Positions 34,993-43,615 of a stretch of 46,161 nt of DNA are shown one piece after another. Where the stretch lies: the NCBI GenBank assembly GCA_020692205.1, contig JAIMKV010000020.1, forward strand, positions 254 through 46,414, read 5' to 3'. The notes beneath the pieces were generated by a model. That model was given only the letters and a program-made list of their open reading frames with translations, ran no database searches and was not told the origin of the DNA. Position 1 is the stretch's first letter, and the number at the start of each line of letters is the position of its first letter. Source of the DNA: Myxosarcina sp. GA_180221_E-2-1-MAG-40_15. Its GTDB lineage: Bacteria > Cyanobacteriota > Cyanobacteriia > Cyanobacteriales > Xenococcaceae. The translations under genes and the position numbers were made by a program.

Positions 34993-36030
34993 ATGCAGAA
35001 AATTTTGATTGTCGGCAAAACGGTAGAACTTGGTCGAACCGAAGAAGTCTATGGACGAGGATTTGCAGCGAAGGAATGTGAAGTAGAACACTTTAGCTGG
35101 AATCTAGCCGAACCCAGTTTATTGTCACGTTCTGTATTACAAAGAGCCTCTTGGCGACTAGCATGGCAGTTACGAGCTAAAACAGCTAACCAAAAATTAA
35201 TTGAGACTGCAAAACAATTTCAACCTGATTTAACCTTGGTTGTATCTCCTTTATTGATGCAGCCGAATACTATCAAAGCTTTACAGCAACATGGCAGAGC
35301 TTTTGTCTTTTTTACCGATAATCCCTTAGACAACCATCACACCCATACTAATGCTTGGATACAGCAAGGATTAGAGCTGTGGGATGCGGTGTTTATCTGG
35401 AGTCAAGAGCTTGTCAGGCAAATAAAAGATTTAGGGATTAAAAACGTTTTTTATCATCCTTTTTGCAGCGATACTAAACATCATTATCCTCAAAAACAAA
35501 CGAATCCAGATTACGATGTCGCCTTTATCGGTAACTGGGATGATAGCTGCAAACGCGAACGCTATTTAACCACAATTACCGACTACCGTTTAGGAATTTG
35601 GGGTTCTGACTACTGGCAAACTCGCTGTAAAGAGGCTTTAATCAAAAAATCTCATCAGGGAATGTGTTCCTATGCCGAAATCCCTCAAGTATTAGGTTCG
35701 GCAAAAATAGGACTAAATATTCTTCGTCCTCAAAACGAAATGGGCCACAATATACGGACTTTTGAGATTCCCGCAGCTAAAACTTTGATGTTGAGCGAGC
35801 GCAATCAAGAGTTATTAAATCTGTTTGAAGAGGATACTGAAGCAGTTTATTTTTCTAGTCCAGAAGAATTAAAGCAGAAAGTAACTTATTTGTTAAACAA
35901 CCAGACTTTAATTGAATCGATAGCAGAAGCTGGTTATCAAAAAGCTATTCAGCACAAAATCGACAGCAGAATTGAAGAGATTAACCATATCTATGAAACC
36001 ATTGGCAATCAGGTATTAATCGGACAATGA
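34993..36030 (+). CDS. CgeB-like glycosyltransferase
   Basis: The protein has 345 residues. The C-terminal domain resembles the glycosyltransferase domain of CgeB/spore-coat-type proteins (PF13524): N-I-L-R-P-Q-N-E-M-G-H-N-I-R-T-F-E-I-P-A-A-K-T near residue 243, then E-D-T-E-A-V-Y-F-S-S-P-E-E-L. The N-terminal half has F-F-T-D-N-P-L-D-N-H-H near residue 105. This subgroup binds nucleotide sugars without the classical E-x7-E. It begins at the base after the preceding stop and overlaps the next gene by four bases (ATGA). Acceptor unknown. Confidence 0.82.
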   Translation: MQKILIVGKTVELGRTEEVYGRGFAAKECEVEHFSWNLAEPSLLSRSVLQRASWRLAWQLRAKTANQKLIETAKQFQPDLTLVVSPLLMQPNTIKALQQHGRAFVFFTDNPLDNHHTHTNAWIQQGLELWDAVFIWSQELVRQIKDLGIKNVFYHPFCSDTKHHYPQKQTNPDYDVAFIGNWDDSCKRERYLTTITDYRLGIWGSDYWQTRCKEALIKKSHQGMCSYAEIPQVLGSAKIGLNILRPQNEMGHNIRTFEIPAAKTLMLSERNQELLNLFEEDTEAVYFSSPEELKQKVTYLLNNQTLIESIAEAGYQKAIQHKIDSRIEEINHIYETIGNQVLIGQ

Positions 36031-37172
36031 AAGTTAGCATCTCAGTTTTAGGTCGTTTCCATGCTTTCAATTTAGCGCAGCAAGTACAACAAAGAAATAG
36101 CTTACATCAGTTAATCTCTAGCTATCCAACTTTTGAAATTGCTAAATATGATATTGCTGAGAGTTCAATTAATTCTGTACCGCACATAGAAATACTGGCT
36201 CGTGCTTGGCAAAAATTACCCAATTGTTTAAAACAACAGCACAATCTGCAATTATGGTTCGCCGAAACTTTTGATCGCGCCGTAACCACAAAACTACTGT
36301 CCGACTTGGATGTATTTGTTGGTTGGTCTGGATCGAGTTTATTCTCGTTGCGTAAAGCTAAGGAAATGGGTGCTATGACTGTAGTTGAGCGGGGTAGTAG
36401 CCATATGGCATATCAAACCCAAATTCTTCAGGAAGAATACGAACGTTGGGGACTTGAATTTACGGCGACTCATCCAGGAATTTGCGATCGCGAATTACAA
36501 GAATATCAAGAAGCAGATCGCATTGCCATTCCTAGCTTATTTGCCAAACGCACTTTTATCGCCCAAGGTATTCCTGAAAGTAAACTAATTCATGTTCCTT
36601 ATGGTACATCTTTAACCGAGTTTTATCCTATATCCAAAGAAGATAATATTTTTCGAGTTATGCACTGTGGTAGCATCAATCTCCGCAAAGGCGTACTGTA
36701 TTTAATTCAAGCTTTTTATGAGTTGAATTTACCCGATGCCGAGTTATGGTTAGTCGGTTCAGTTGCTCCCGAAATCGAGCCTTTTTTAGCTAAATATCAA
36801 AGCGATCGCCTTATCCTTCAAGGCAGACATCCTCAAAATCAACTGCGCTGGTTTTATGCTCAATGTTCCGTCTTTTGTTTAGCTTCAATTGAAGATGGTT
36901 TTGGCATGGTAATTCCTCAAGCAATGGCTTGTGGTTTACCTGTAATTCACACTACTAATACTGGCGGAGCAGATATTGTTAGAGATGGAATTGATGGTTT
37001 TTGCGTGCAAATTAGAGACGTAGAAGCACTAAAAGAAAAAATCTTGTTCTTTTACGAACATCCCGAGCAACGAAATGAGATGGGAAATAATGCTTTAGAG
37101 CAGGTTAACACATCTTTTTCTTGGAATAAATATGGCGAGGAAATTATCAAAGAATATGCTCAAATATCCTGA
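36027..37172 (+). CDS. Glycosyltransferase family 4 protein
   Basis: This 381-residue GT-B enzyme opens M-K-V-S-I-S-V-L-G-R-F-H-A-F-N-L-A and carries H-C-G-S-I-N-L-R-K-G-V-L-Y-L near residue 212 and S-I-E-D-G-F-G-M-V-I-P-Q-A-M-A-C-G near 288, the nucleotide-sugar motif (with Q in place of the second Glu). The start overlaps the preceding stop by four bases, typical of coupled translation. Cys-rich patch A-Q-C-S-V-F-C-L-A lies just before the motif. Donor unknown. Confidence 0.85.
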   Translation: MKVSISVLGRFHAFNLAQQVQQRNSLHQLISSYPTFEIAKYDIAESSINSVPHIEILARAWQKLPNCLKQQHNLQLWFAETFDRAVTTKLLSDLDVFVGWSGSSLFSLRKAKEMGAMTVVERGSSHMAYQTQILQEEYERWGLEFTATHPGICDRELQEYQEADRIAIPSLFAKRTFIAQGIPESKLIHVPYGTSLTEFYPISKEDNIFRVMHCGSINLRKGVLYLIQAFYELNLPDAELWLVGSVAPEIEPFLAKYQSDRLILQGRHPQNQLRWFYAQCSVFCLASIEDGFGMVIPQAMACGLPVIHTTNTGGADIVRDGIDGFCVQIRDVEALKEKILFFYEHPEQRNEMGNNALEQVNTSFSWNKYGEEIIKEYAQIS

Positions 37173-37227
37173 TATTTACTTCGTCAATATCAGTTAAATT
37201 ACAGATCATCTGGATTATTTTATTATT

Positions 37228-38703
37228 ATGTATGACCGATATTCAGCTCAAACAAATCAAGCTTTTGCTAATTTAATCACTAAAAAGCAACAACAATTAA
37301 AAAACAGACAATATGTCAACAAACTATATCATTTTGTTCTTGCTGGATTAATTTTTTCAAGTATCTATTTATTATTTAATGCCCCATCAACTTTGTCTGT
37401 CAACAAACTAAGTTTAGCTTTATTTATTTTATGGATCTGCTTATTTCCTAGTCTACATTATTTAAGAAATCCCCAAAGACCACCAATTCCTTTTTTACCA
37501 TTAATCGGCTTGTTCTATGCTATTGCTTTTAGTCTACCTATGTTTTCAGCCGATGATATCTATGTTTTTGGCATAGCAAGTTTGAGTGAGGTAAGCATTT
37601 TTTCACTATTTTTAACCTTGGTGGGAGTATCTTGCTTAATCTTCTTTTTTTATCAATCAAAAGCTTCACTTTGGAAAAATGTCAAGCCAATCAAGATATC
37701 AAATTCTTATTCAATTAATCGATTATTATTTTTAACTTGGTTCGCGCTTACTGCTCATCTTGTCTATGAATATGTTCCTCTACTGCACCATATTCCTTCG
37801 ATTGGTAATCTTTTAAAACCTTTAGGAATACTATGCTTTGGCATATTTTATCTTGTTTGGGCAGAAAAGAAATTACCGCAGATTCAAGCTTTATTAATTG
37901 TCGGCTTTTTTTTGCCGCTTGAGCTACTTGCTGCACTGACTAGCGGTGCATTAGCGCAAATTATTCATTTGATCTTATTTGCCTGTTGTATTTTATGGTA
38001 TAAACATCAGCGAATATCGATTACCTTAACCGCACTTATATTAGCTATCTATATTTTTTTAAATCCAATCAAAGCCCAATATCGTGCTTTAGTCTGGGAT
38101 GGAATTTATAGTAATGAAAGCTTGATTACTAAAACGCAATTATTTATTGAATTAGTAATTAATCATCAAGAAAAAAAATCAGCATCATTTGCAACAGATG
38201 ATACAGAGGATTTAAATATTGGAAGAATAGCTCACATTGCTTTATTTTCTCAAGTAATTAAAGATACACCTCGTAATGTACCTTACTGGAATGGTGGTAG
38301 CTATATATCCCTATTAACTAAATTTATTCCGCGAGTTATTTGGGCAAATAAACCACAAGAAACTATCGGCAATCAATTCGGTCAACGCTATAATTTAATC
38401 GCCCATTTAAATACCCAAACTTCAGTAAATTTACCTTGGCTAGTCGAACTTTATGCCAACTTTGGAGCTGCTGGCGTATTGATTGGTATGTCATTTTTTG
38501 GCGTACTGCTAGCTTTAATCGAGCAACTATTTAATAGTAACAAAATGAACCTAATTGAATGTGTATTGGGAATCACAGTAATTTTAAATTTAATCTATCA
38601 GGAATCTAATTTCTCTTTGATGATTGGTCGTGTTTTTATTTTGGGGGTTGGATTATATATTATTGCTAAATTTACCTTAGCTAATCAAACTCAAATCAGA
38701 TAA
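37228..38703 (+). CDS. O-antigen polymerase/ligase-like membrane protein (Wzy/WaaL-like)
   Basis: This 491-residue protein has about ten to twelve hydrophobic segments and a large polar loop between about 305 and 385, the typical layout of Wzy polymerases and WaaL ligases. The region around residues 384-420 (G-Q-R-Y-N, then L-P-W-L-V-E-L-Y-A-N-F-G) is the conserved loop of this family. Wzy joins repeat units on the periplasmic face; WaaL joins finished chains to an acceptor. Because an ABC exporter is present and no Wzx is visible, a ligase role for chains exported by Wzm/Wzt is as likely as a polymerase role. Confidence 0.77.
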   Translation: MYDRYSAQTNQAFANLITKKQQQLKNRQYVNKLYHFVLAGLIFSSIYLLFNAPSTLSVNKLSLALFILWICLFPSLHYLRNPQRPPIPFLPLIGLFYAIAFSLPMFSADDIYVFGIASLSEVSIFSLFLTLVGVSCLIFFFYQSKASLWKNVKPIKISNSYSINRLLFLTWFALTAHLVYEYVPLLHHIPSIGNLLKPLGILCFGIFYLVWAEKKLPQIQALLIVGFFLPLELLAALTSGALAQIIHLILFACCILWYKHQRISITLTALILAIYIFLNPIKAQYRALVWDGIYSNESLITKTQLFIELVINHQEKKSASFATDDTEDLNIGRIAHIALFSQVIKDTPRNVPYWNGGSYISLLTKFIPRVIWANKPQETIGNQFGQRYNLIAHLNTQTSVNLPWLVELYANFGAAGVLIGMSFFGVLLALIEQLFNSNKMNLIECVLGITVILNLIYQESNFSLMIGRVFILGVGLYIIAKFTLANQTQIR

Positions 38704-38752
38704 CAAATCTCAAATATTAAGTATAAATATATTGAATTAGAGCCAAACACTA

Positions 38753-39907
38753 ATGAAAATTAATCAAAGCAGTATTCATTTATGGTTACCCAATATTTTT
38801 GAGTTTAAAGGAGGTATTCAAGTTTATCTTCAAGATGTTTTGCGCGCCTTAGAAATAGAATTACCCGATCGCAATTTTGTAGTTGTTGATAAGCTGGATC
38901 GAGCAAAACCTCAACAAGAGTTTAGTTCAGCCAGATTTTTGTTTTTATGTAGCGGTAAATTTTCGGGGATTTGGCAAACAATACATTTTACTGTAAACAC
39001 AATTAAAGCAACTTTAACCAATCGACCACAGTTAATTTTATGTGGTCATCTCAATTTTGCGCCTGTGGCTTGGTTAATTAATCGTTTTACCAATCTTTCC
39101 TATTGGATAATTGTTTATGGTGTTGATGCCTGGGAGATAAAAAGTAAGTGGAAAATTAAAGCCTTAAACAAAGCTAGCAAAATTATTTCAATTAGTGATT
39201 ACACCAGAAGTCGTTTGGTTGAAGAACAAAATCTATCTCCAGATAAAATCCCTCTGTTGCCAGTTACTTTTGATGCCAGTCGCTTTCAAATTGCTGCTAA
39301 ACCCGATCTCTTGCTACAACGTTATCACCTAACATCCGAACAACCAGTTATTCTTACTGTTGCCAGATTAGCCGAAGCTAAAAGACATAAAGGCTACGAT
39401 CAGGTATTAAAAGCTTTACCTACTATTCGTCAGTCCATCCCTGACATTCATTATCTCATTGTGGGGAAAGGAAGCGATCACCCTCGGATCGAACAATTAA
39501 TTATCGATCTCAATTTACAAGACTGCGTTACTTTGACTGGCTTTATTCCTGATACAGAGTTAAACGATCACTATAACCTTTGTGATGTATTTGCTATGCC
39601 AAGTAAAGGCGAAGGCTTTGGCATTGTTTATTTAGAGGCTTTAGCCTGCGGTAAACCAACCTTAGGAGGCGATCGCGATGGGGCAATAGATGCCTTGTGC
39701 CAGGGTGAATTAGGAGTTTTAGTCAATCCCGATGACATAGATGCGATCGCGCAAAACTTAAGCCAAATTTTGCAAGGTACTCATCCTCATCCTTTAATTT
39801 ATCAGCCAGAGATTTTAAGACAAAAAGTCATCGATACTTTTGGCTTTGCTCAATTTCAACAAACGCTTAAGGGAATTATGGCAGATTATCTAGATGAAGT
39901 TAACTAA
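38753..39907 (+). CDS. Glycosyltransferase family 4 protein
   Basis: The protein has 384 residues. The N-terminal half contains F-K-G-G-I-Q-V-Y-L near residue 18 and Y-G-V-D-A-W-E near 122. The C-terminal half contains M-P-S-K-G-E-G-F-G-I-V-Y-L-E-A-L-A-C-G-K-P near 281, a clean E-x7-E. The following GT4 gene begins within or just past its stop codon, so they are co-translated. Donor unknown. Confidence 0.87.
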   Translation: MKINQSSIHLWLPNIFEFKGGIQVYLQDVLRALEIELPDRNFVVVDKLDRAKPQQEFSSARFLFLCSGKFSGIWQTIHFTVNTIKATLTNRPQLILCGHLNFAPVAWLINRFTNLSYWIIVYGVDAWEIKSKWKIKALNKASKIISISDYTRSRLVEEQNLSPDKIPLLPVTFDASRFQIAAKPDLLLQRYHLTSEQPVILTVARLAEAKRHKGYDQVLKALPTIRQSIPDIHYLIVGKGSDHPRIEQLIIDLNLQDCVTLTGFIPDTELNDHYNLCDVFAMPSKGEGFGIVYLEALACGKPTLGGDRDGAIDALCQGELGVLVNPDDIDAIAQNLSQILQGTHPHPLIYQPEILRQKVIDTFGFAQFQQTLKGIMADYLDEVN

Positions 39908-39911
39908 ATCA

Positions 39912-41126
39912 ATGAAAGTACTCCACGTTATCCCTTCTATTGCACCTTCTAGAGGCGGGCCTAGTCAAGCAGTGTTGGGCATGGTTAAGGCAATCAGAAG
40001 CCAGGGAATTGATGCCGAAATCGTCACGACTAATGATAACGGTAAACATCTTTTAGACGTACCTTTGGGCGATCGCATTATTTATCAGGATGTTCCAATC
40101 TGGTTTTTGCCGCGTTTTCCTTTACCGATGAAGGAGTTTATCTTTTCGGCTGCATTAACTACATGGCTATGGCGCAATATTAACAACTACGATTTAGTCC
40201 ACATTCACTATCTTTTTTCCTATGCTTCTACCTGTGCGGGAATATTTGCCAGACTCAATAAAATTCCCTATGTAGTTAGAACTATTGGTCAGCTTACACC
40301 TTGGGCATTAGTTCAAAGTCGCCTCAAAAAACAAATCTACACCTCGTTAATTGAACGGCATAACTTAAATAGCGCAGCAGTAATCCACTCTACCGCATTA
40401 GGTGAAGCTGAAGATGTCCGTAATTTTGGCATTGAAACTCCGACTATTACCCTTCCTTTGGGCGTAAAACAACCAGAAATATTGCCAGAAGCGAAAACAG
40501 AGATTCGTCATCGGTATAATATACCTGCCCACAAACCAATTATTCTCTTTTTATCCCGTCTTCACTACAAGAAACGTCCTGATTTATTAATCGAATCTTT
40601 AGGAGAATTGCACCGACTAGGACAAGAATTTCACCTAATCATGGCTGGATCTGGGGAAGATGATTATGTAACCCAGCTGAATAACTTAGTTGTAGATCTT
40701 GGTTTAACTGAATCTACTTCTTGGGTGGGGTTTGTCTCAGGCAGAGATAAAGATTTGCTGCTACAGGGTGCGGAGATTTTTGTGTTGCCATCTTTTTCCG
40801 AAAACTTTGGCATTGTAGTTGCCGAAGCGGCGATCGCTAGCTTACCAATTATTATCACCCCAGGGGTACAAATAGCTTTTGACATAGCCGATGCTAATGC
40901 GGGATTGGTTGTTGAAGGAAAAGAAGAATTAGTTCAAGGGATCAAGCGATTAATCGATTCACCTGAATTGCGATCGCAAATGGGTGAAAATGCCAGAAGA
41001 TTAGCCAGTCAAAAATATTCTTGGTCAGCCATTGCAACTCAACTCATTGAGTATTATGTCGCTATTATCGAACACAAGTCTTTCAACCAAAAGCTAAATT
41101 TAAGAGAAAAATTCTTAACAGATTGA
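39912..41126 (+). CDS. Glycosyltransferase family 4 protein
   Basis: The ATG at 39912 gives 404 residues starting M-K-V-L-H-V-I-P-S-I-A-P-S-R-G-G-P-S-Q-A; another ATG six codons upstream (39894) would overlap the previous gene by 14 bases. The G-G-P-S-Q subgroup is frequent in EPS loci. E-x7-E appears as S-F-S-E-N-F-G-I-V-V-A-E-A-A near residue 292, and K-K-R-P-D-L-L near 219 is the donor-phosphate site. It is the last transferase of the block; a 90-base gap precedes the dehydratase gene. Donor unknown. Confidence 0.86.
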   Translation: MKVLHVIPSIAPSRGGPSQAVLGMVKAIRSQGIDAEIVTTNDNGKHLLDVPLGDRIIYQDVPIWFLPRFPLPMKEFIFSAALTTWLWRNINNYDLVHIHYLFSYASTCAGIFARLNKIPYVVRTIGQLTPWALVQSRLKKQIYTSLIERHNLNSAAVIHSTALGEAEDVRNFGIETPTITLPLGVKQPEILPEAKTEIRHRYNIPAHKPIILFLSRLHYKKRPDLLIESLGELHRLGQEFHLIMAGSGEDDYVTQLNNLVVDLGLTESTSWVGFVSGRDKDLLLQGAEIFVLPSFSENFGIVVAEAAIASLPIIITPGVQIAFDIADANAGLVVEGKEELVQGIKRLIDSPELRSQMGENARRLASQKYSWSAIATQLIEYYVAIIEHKSFNQKLNLREKFLTD

Positions 41127-41217
41127 TTTAGGTAAGTATAGGTGAAGTATTGGCGATTTTGGGAATTCTAGGTTAGTACTTTTTCAAGCAACAATCAAAA
41201 TTATTGTCATTGCAATC

Positions 41218-42168
41218 ATGAAAGTAGCGCTTATTTGTGGTATATCAGGTCAAGATGGAGCTTATTTAGCTAAGTTGCTGCTGGAAAAGGGTTATCTGGT
41301 TTGCGGTACTTCTAGAGATGCACAGATATCTTCCTTTCGTAACTTACTTCGTTTAGGAATTCGCGAACAGATTAAATATGAGTCTTTAGTGCCTACAGAC
41401 TTTCGCAGCGTTTTGCAGGTAATCAGTAAAATTCAACCTGACGAAATATACAATCTGGCGGGACAAACTTCCGTCGGTCTATCATTCGATCAGCCAGTAG
41501 AAACCTTAGAAAGCATCGCTACAGGGACATTGAATTTCTTAGAAGCAATTCGCTTTATTGGTGCGCCCATAAAATTTTACAATGCAGGTTCGAGCGAATC
41601 TTTTGGTGATATTGGCGATTGTCCTGCGGATGAAAATACTCCCTTTCGCCCCAGAAGTCCTTATGCAGTGGCAAAATCTACTGCTTTTTGGCAGGTGGCA
41701 AATTACCGTGAAGCCTACAATCTATTTGCTTGTTCTGGTATCTTATTTAACCATGAATCTCCTCTCAGGCCGCAAAGATTTGTGACTCAAAAAATTATTG
41801 ATGCGGTTTGCCGCATAGCCAAAGGTAGCTTGGAACAGTTACATCTGGGAAACATTGCGGTTAAACGAGATTGGGGCTGGGCGCCAGAGTATGTTGAAGC
41901 GATGTATCTAATGATGCAGCATGAACAACCAGATGATTATGTAGTAGCTACGGGACAAAGTTATTCCCTAGAAGAATTTGTGGCCGAAGCGTTTAAGTAT
42001 GTCGGTTTGGCTTGGCAAGACCGCGTTACTACTGATGCTAGTCTATTAAGACCTACGGATTTAGCAATTAGTAAAAGTAATCCTGCAAAAGCAAAAGAAA
42101 AACTTGGTTGGTCAGCCAAATATAAAATGCCCGATGTAGTCAAAATGATGGTCGATGCTTATTATTAA
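41218..42168 (+). CDS. gmd: GDP-mannose 4,6-dehydratase family protein
   Basis: This 316-residue short-chain dehydrogenase/reductase has the Rossmann loop G-I-S-G-Q-D-G-A-Y at residues 8-16, the catalytic S-S-E at 125-127 and Y149/K153 in R-S-P-Y-A-V-A-K. F-N-H-E-S-P-L-R-P and D-W-G-W-A are specific to GDP-mannose 4,6-dehydratase, which yields GDP-4-keto-6-deoxy-mannose, precursor of fucose, rhamnose, perosamine or colitose. Length is slightly short but normal for the cyanobacterial form. No GDP-fucose synthase or reductase partner follows in the window, so the end sugar is open. Confidence 0.9.
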   Translation: MKVALICGISGQDGAYLAKLLLEKGYLVCGTSRDAQISSFRNLLRLGIREQIKYESLVPTDFRSVLQVISKIQPDEIYNLAGQTSVGLSFDQPVETLESIATGTLNFLEAIRFIGAPIKFYNAGSSESFGDIGDCPADENTPFRPRSPYAVAKSTAFWQVANYREAYNLFACSGILFNHESPLRPQRFVTQKIIDAVCRIAKGSLEQLHLGNIAVKRDWGWAPEYVEAMYLMMQHEQPDDYVVATGQSYSLEEFVAEAFKYVGLAWQDRVTTDASLLRPTDLAISKSNPAKAKEKLGWSAKYKMPDVVKMMVDAYY

Positions 42169-42177
42169 TATTGATCA

Positions 42178-42753
42178 ATGCAGTTTAAATCCAAAAGCAA
42201 GACTAGATTTTATTTCGCCATCGCCAGTTTAACTGTAGTTTTGCTGCTCATATTTAGCATACCTGTTAAAATTGCGATCGCTCGCTATCAGCAGCCTCAT
42301 CCTCAAGCAATTTTTACCTTGGGCGGGGGGTTAAATCGAGAAGTATTTACTGCCCAATTTGCTCAATCACATCCTACTTTACCGATTTGGGTTTCTAGTG
42401 GTAGTGATCCTGAAATAGCACGTCAAATCTTTCAAAGTTTTGGTATCGTTGGGAGACAAATTTACCTAGATCGCCGCGCTACCGATACGGTGACTAACTT
42501 TACTACCTTAGTTGCCGACTTTAAAAAAAGGCATTTCCAACATATCTATTTAATCACCTCTGATTTTCATCTGCCCAGAGCTAGAGCGATCGCTTTTATC
42601 GTTTTAGGCAGTCAAGGAATTATCTGTACTCCCGTTGCTCTAGATACTAATGAATCTCCTGAAGCTAAACTCAAAATTCTCCGCGATCTTGGACGTTCTT
42701 TTATTTGGCTACTCACCAATCGTACGGGGTCTAGTTTCAATGGTCGAGCATAA
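42178..42753 (+). CDS. YdcF/ElyC-family protein (DUF218)
   Basis: The protein has 191 residues with one N-terminal membrane helix (about 12-31) and a DUF218 domain: A-I-F-T-L-G-G-G-L-N-R-E near residue 44, S-S-G-S-D near 73, Y-L-D-R-R-A-T-D-T-V-T-N near 94 and I-T-S-D-F-H-L-P-R-A near 122. Family members affect envelope and peptidoglycan or polysaccharide homeostasis; biochemical activity is not defined. It lies 9 bases after gmd and is the final gene of the block. Confidence 0.84.
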   Translation: MQFKSKSKTRFYFAIASLTVVLLLIFSIPVKIAIARYQQPHPQAIFTLGGGLNREVFTAQFAQSHPTLPIWVSSGSDPEIARQIFQSFGIVGRQIYLDRRATDTVTNFTTLVADFKKRHFQHIYLITSDFHLPRARAIAFIVLGSQGIICTPVALDTNESPEAKLKILRDLGRSFIWLLTNRTGSSFNGRA

Positions 42754-42857
42754 TATTTCTGTGGTGTTGAAGAAACAATAAATTTAATTTTACATGGGTA
42801 CTTGGTTTCATAGCTGCATAATAAAAATAGAAAGTTTTGAATTACTGAAAAACTCTA

Positions 42858-43123
42858 ATGGAAAGTATTAAAGTTTGCTCTCATGTTGGTGCTGATGGAA
42901 TGTTAACTGTCCAAATGCCTCCAAATCTTCAAGGAAAGGATGTTGAAGTGATTATAGTAGTTCAGCAATTAGAATCTGACAAAAAATTGGCTTTTAAGCC
43001 AGAATATTACGAAAAAAGCCGAAAATATCCGAGATTGTTGAAAGATTTCGGCGACTAAGACGAGAAATTCCCTCAGATGGCTCATCCATCCGAGAAATGA
43101 TCGAAGAAGGAAGAAGATTTTGA
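42858..43123 (+). pseudogene. Frameshifted VapB-type antitoxin
   Basis: The first frame reads 66 residues to a TAA at 43056-43058. It includes an N-terminal strand of V-C-S-H-V-G-A-D-G-M-L and a leader of V-Q-M-P. In the frame +1 from 43055, reading continues without a stop as L-R-R-E-I-P-S-D-G-S-S-I-R-E-M-I-E-E-G-R-R-F, the typical helical C-terminal tail of such antitoxins, and stops at 43121-43123, overlapping the toxin start. Restoring one base near 43055 would rejoin both parts. The antitoxin may be non-functional; sequencing error is the alternative. Confidence 0.72.
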
Positions 43124-43557
43124 GTGATTTTGTTTTAGATTGTTCGGTATCAATTAGCTGGATTTTTTCAGACGAGCAGAGTGACTATGCTGAGACAGTT
43201 TTAAGACTACTAGAAGATCGACAAACGATAGTTGCTTCAATCTGGTTTTTGGAAATGGCGAATGTTTTGTTGGTAGAGGAGAGACGGGGAAGAATTATGC
43301 CAGCGCAAACGGCAGAAGCACTATTACTCTTGGATGCTTTAGATATTGTGGTAGACGAAAACACAGAAACCCAAGCCTTCAGTGCAATCTTAACTTTAGG
43401 AAGAGAACAAGGGCTAGCAGCCTATGATGCTGCTTATTTAGAGCTAGCAATGCGATTACAAATTCCTCTAGCCACATTAGACGCACGTTTGGCAGCAGCA
43501 GCGCATTGTTGTAAGGTAGTCGTGTTGAATTTTAATGAGATGAATGATGAAGGATAA
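43120..43557 (+). CDS. vapC: VapC-type PIN-domain toxin
   Basis: The protein has 145 residues from a TTG at 43120 that overlaps the antitoxin frame, the expected coupling in vapBC operons. PIN domains are magnesium-dependent RNases that, in VapC, cleave tRNA or rRNA. The acidic set is present: D7 in V-L-D-C-S, E45 in F-L-E-M-A-N, D103 in A-Y-D-A-A-Y and D121 in A-T-L-D. It is complete even though its antitoxin gene is frameshifted; if expressed, that would leave it unneutralised unless another antitoxin or a recoded VapB helps. It is more likely poorly expressed. Confidence 0.87.
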   Translation: MSDFVLDCSVSISWIFSDEQSDYAETVLRLLEDRQTIVASIWFLEMANVLLVEERRGRIMPAQTAEALLLLDALDIVVDENTETQAFSAILTLGREQGLAAYDAAYLELAMRLQIPLATLDARLAAAAHCCKVVVLNFNEMNDEG

Positions 43558-43615
43558 CAACGAAAAAACCTAAAAACTAAAATAACAATTAAAGACATTA
43601 GTAAAAAGAATCAAA

